DNA from: an uncultured Candidatus Saccharibacteria bacterium | GTDB taxonomy: Bacteria; Patescibacteriota; Saccharimonadia; Saccharimonadales; Saccharimonadaceae | Length of the DNA: 64,000 bases | Reading direction: 5' to 3' | NCBI GenBank assembly: GCA_938036785.1 | Contig: CALHWE010000012.1 | Span: 1-64,000 of the forward strand | Shown here: piece by piece, positions 61,809 through 64,000 of the stretch | How positions within the stretch are numbered: position 1 is the stretch's first letter | Layout: each line of letters starts with the position of its first letter | The notes under the pieces: generated by a model | Database searches by the model: none | Seen by the model: only the letters and a program-made list of their open reading frames with translations | Told to the model about the DNA's origin: nothing | Made by a program: the position numbers and the translations under genes

Positions 61809-62644
61809 TGCCGATTAAGCAGTACAACCCAACCACTCCCGCCCGCCGCGGCATGACATCGCAGGATTTGAGCGACGTAACGACGCGCAAGCCACTCAAG
61901 AGTCTCGTCAAGGCTGGCAAGCAAAAGGCTGGCCGCAACAACACGGGTAAGATCACCGTTCGGCACCGTGGTGGTGGCGTCAAGCGGCACTACCGCTTGC
62001 TCGACCATCGCTTGGCCGCTGGATTGACGCTGACGGTGGAGGAGATTGAGTACGATCCAAACCGCAGTGCACGCATTGCCCGCGTGAAGGATCAGCACGG
62101 TCTCTACCACTACATCTTGGCTGATACTCAAATGACCAAGGGCAAGGTGCTTCAGACTGGTGCCAATGCGCCAATCGAGGCGAGCAACCGCATGCCACTG
62201 GCTAACATCCCGGTTGGTAGCCAGATCTACGCTATTGAGATCAACCACGGTAAGGGTGCTCAGATGGTGCGTAGCGCTGGTACTAAAGCCCAGCTCATGG
62301 CTAAAGAAGACGGCTACGCCATGGTGCGAATGCCTAGCGGTGAGGTGCGTAAGTTCCGCCTTGAGTGCGAAGCCAGCATTGGTGTAGTGGGCAACGTCCA
62401 GCATCAGAATGTTAAGCTTGGCTCGGCCGGTCGCCGCCGCCGTATGGGCTGGCGTCCAAGCGTCCATGGTAAGGCTATGAACCCAGCCGATCACCCAATG
62501 GGTGGTGGTGAAGGCAAGACGGGTCCTGGCCGCATTCCGAAGACGCCATGGGGTAAGCCAGCAATTGGCTTCAAGACCCGCCGCCGCAAATCAACGAATA
62601 AGATGATTGTCCGCAGTCGTCACGAAGCTAAGAGGAAGAGGTAG
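61808..62644 (+). CDS. rplB: Ribosomal protein L2
   Basis: 278 aa, normal length. MPIKQYNPTTPARRGMT, NNTGKITVRHRGGGVKRHYR and the peptidyl-transferase-near loop RPSVHGKAMNPADHPMGGGEGK are diagnostic of uL2. Confidence 0.98.
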   Translation: MPIKQYNPTTPARRGMTSQDLSDVTTRKPLKSLVKAGKQKAGRNNTGKITVRHRGGGVKRHYRLLDHRLAAGLTLTVEEIEYDPNRSARIARVKDQHGLYHYILADTQMTKGKVLQTGANAPIEASNRMPLANIPVGSQIYAIEINHGKGAQMVRSAGTKAQLMAKEDGYAMVRMPSGEVRKFRLECEASIGVVGNVQHQNVKLGSAGRRRRMGWRPSVHGKAMNPADHPMGGGEGKTGPGRIPKTPWGKPAIGFKTRRRKSTNKMIVRSRHEAKRKR

Positions 62645-62647
62645 TCT

Positions 62648-62914
62648 ATGAGTCGTTCACTCAAAAAAGGCCCATTCGTCGACGCGAAGCTTGCCAAAAA
62701 AGTGGCAGCGCTGAAAGTTGGCGACCGCACCGTGATAAAGACCTGGGCCCGCAGCAGCACGATCACGCCAGAGATGGTGGGGTTCACCTTTGCAGTGCAC
62801 AATGGTCGGGTGCATGTGCCGGTGCTGATTACAGAAAATATGGTTGGCCACAAGCTCGGTGAGTTTAGCCCAACCCGTAAGTTCCGCAAGCACGGTGGAA
62901 AGGATAAGAAGTAA
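62648..62914 (+). CDS. rpsS: Ribosomal protein S19
   Basis: 88 aa. [50 protein letters not shown]: complete uS19. Overlaps rplV by 1 bp. Confidence 0.98.
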   Translation: MSRSLKKGPFVDAKLAKKVAALKVGDRTVIKTWARSSTITPEMVGFTFAVHNGRVHVPVLITENMVGHKLGEFSPTRKFRKHGGKDKK

Positions 62915-63348
62915 TGGCCGCATCACAGACACAACAGGGGTCGAGCGATGCACCAGCCATCGTTCGGGCGCACATCAAGGGTATAGACCAGACCCCGCGC
63001 AAGGTTAGCATTGTTGCTAGCCTGGTGCGTGGCCGCAGTGTGGCCGATGCACTGGTCATTCTTGATCACACCCCACGCCGCGCTGCACTGCCCGTCAAGA
63101 AGGCAATTGCCAGCGCCCAAGCCAACGCCATCAACAACCATGGCCTTGACCCACGCAGTTTGCATATCCACAGCCTTAGCGTGACTGCTGGCCCACGCCT
63201 GCGCCGCTACAAGCCAGCCAGCCGCGGCCGGGCTCAGCCATTCCAGAAGCGCTCGAGCCATATCTTGGTTGAGGTGAGTGGTGTGGAGAAGCAGGTCAAG
63301 AAGGCACCCGCCAAAGCAACCGATACAGCCAAGAAAGGAGACAACTAA
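62914..63348 (+). CDS. rplV: Ribosomal protein L22
   Basis: 144 aa. The core IRQTPRKVSIVASLVRGRSVADALVIL-type segment, AIASAQANAINNHGLDPRSLHI and AGPRLRRYKPASRGRAQPFQKRSSHILVEV are uL22. The Lys/Ala-rich tail (KKAPAKATDTAKKGDN) is an extension beyond the usual 110 aa. Confidence 0.96.
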   Translation: MAASQTQQGSSDAPAIVRAHIKGIDQTPRKVSIVASLVRGRSVADALVILDHTPRRAALPVKKAIASAQANAINNHGLDPRSLHIHSLSVTAGPRLRRYKPASRGRAQPFQKRSSHILVEVSGVEKQVKKAPAKATDTAKKGDN

Positions 63349-63990
63349 ATGGGCCAAAAAGTAAACCCAGTCAGTTTCCGCCTCCAAGTCCACAAAAACT
63401 GGAGCTCGCGTTGGTTTGGCCAAAACAAGCGCGACTTTGCGGCTTGGTTGGCAGAAGACATCAAAATCCGTGAGCTGATCGAAGCTCGCTATGCAAGCCG
63501 GCCAACGATTGACCGGATCGAGATTGAGCGCAGCCCAAACCAGATTACCATCGCAATTCACACTGCCAAGGCTGGTGTGGTGATTGGCCGCGGTGGGGCT
63601 GGCGTGACAGAGCTCAAGCGACAAATCGAGAAGATCGCCAGCTTGCCAGTCCGTATCAATATTGAAGAGGTTCGTCGGCCAGAGCTCAGTGCCAAGCTGG
63701 TGTCGGAGAATATCGCTCGCCAGCTCGAGCGCCGCGCCAACTTCCGCCGCGCCGTCAAGATGGCTGCTCAGAACACCATGAATAGTGGTGCCAAGGGTAT
63801 CCGCATCGAGGTAGCCGGCCGGCTCAACAACGCCGAGATGGCACGCCGCGAGAAGGTCATCGAGGGCTCGGTGCCACTGCACACCTTGCGGGCCGATATC
63901 GACTTCCACACCGCACGGGCCAACTGCCCTGGCGTGGGTATCGTCGGCGTCAAGGTCTGGATCTATAAGGGTGAAAGGAGTGCGAAGTAA
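63349..63990 (+). CDS. rpsC: Ribosomal protein S3
   Basis: 213 aa. MGQKVNPVSFRLQVHKNWSSRWF at the start, the KH domain with VIGRGGAGVTELK, and the C-terminal half RRANFRRAVKMAAQNTMNSGAKGIRIEVAGRLNNAEMARRE identify uS3. Its stop overlaps the start of rplP. Confidence 0.98.
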   Translation: MGQKVNPVSFRLQVHKNWSSRWFGQNKRDFAAWLAEDIKIRELIEARYASRPTIDRIEIERSPNQITIAIHTAKAGVVIGRGGAGVTELKRQIEKIASLPVRINIEEVRRPELSAKLVSENIARQLERRANFRRAVKMAAQNTMNSGAKGIRIEVAGRLNNAEMARREKVIEGSVPLHTLRADIDFHTARANCPGVGIVGVKVWIYKGERSAK

Positions 63991-64000
63991 TGTTGCTACC
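63990..64000 (+). CDS. rplP: Ribosomal protein L16, first codons only
   Basis: ATG TTG CTA CC begins at 63990, overlapping the rpsC stop (TAATG). MLLP is the usual beginning of uL16 and rplP always follows rpsC in this operon. The gene is cut by the window end. Confidence 0.75.

Noticed and set aside
62923..63909. Long minus-strand open frame (328 codons)
   Set aside because: Antisense of rplV and rpsC, which are certain.

Overview
This window looks like a chromosomal segment of a Patescibacteria (candidate phyla radiation) bacterium, most likely a Saccharibacteria-type (TM7) organism. That is an inference from gene content, not from a search. The signs are a compact gene set with many small orphan proteins, two DUF5663-like proteins, a reduced IF-2 and S1, an archaeal/eukaryal-type IleRS, a VKOR-type disulfide system, standard use of TGA as stop, and a ribosomal S10-type operon that begins at rplC.

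Layout. 1-650: 3' end of the 23S rRNA gene, 5S rRNA and a terminator. 0.7-12.3 kb: accessory genes (a small protein behind a GA-repeat promoter, a KGG-repeat protein, a HEYGH zinc-protease-like protein, an LPQTG surface protein, a 770-residue repeat protein, two DUF5663 proteins, a deoxynucleotidase) around a conserved rpsA-infB pair. 12.5-18.3 kb: fmt, def and priA on the minus strand, then a winged-helix gene coupled to recJ. 18.5-23.1 kb: orphan genes, one behind a second GA-repeat promoter, and a Panacea-type toxin-antitoxin pair. 23.4-29.4 kb: rpsU-yqeY-adk-map, then ftsA-ftsZ-nrdR-(thioredoxin-fold)-VKOR. 29.5-31.6 kb: a 2 kb gene-poor AT-rich stretch. 31.7-33.6 kb: a LiaF-like membrane protein and tag. 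33.68-41.2 kb: a T-box riboswitch leader followed by a tightly overlapping run 2H phosphoesterase-like, GNAT, SGNH hydrolase, NUDIX, histidine phosphatase-like, YunG-like/UDG fusion, and then ileS. 41.4-48.1 kb: an ABC exporter, tRNA-Cys, tRNA-Leu, lemA, htpX and membrane proteins. 48.3-57.6 kb: ligA, two NTP house-cleaning enzymes, pta, a CAP protein and rplU. 57.6-60 kb: orphan genes (third GA-repeat promoter) and prmC. 60.2-64 kb: rplC-rplD-rplW-rplB-rpsS-rplV-rpsC-rplP (cut by the window end).

The main observations are: (1) a T-box leader with a textbook antiterminator (bulge TGGTACC between two perfect 6-bp helices) heading a seven-gene run that ends in ileS; (2) three promoters in which a (GA)n tract lies between the -35 and -10 boxes, the layout of phase-variable promoters; (3) at least eleven genes whose -10 box lies exactly 6-7 nt before the start codon, predicting widespread leaderless transcription, including AGTATAAT elements that serve both strands; (4) an octamer, ACAGAGGT, seen 18 times where about 2 would be expected; (5) loss of the zinc-binding cysteines in both LigA and NrdR; (6) two candidate structured RNAs. 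All calls come from reading the sequence only; no database search was run.
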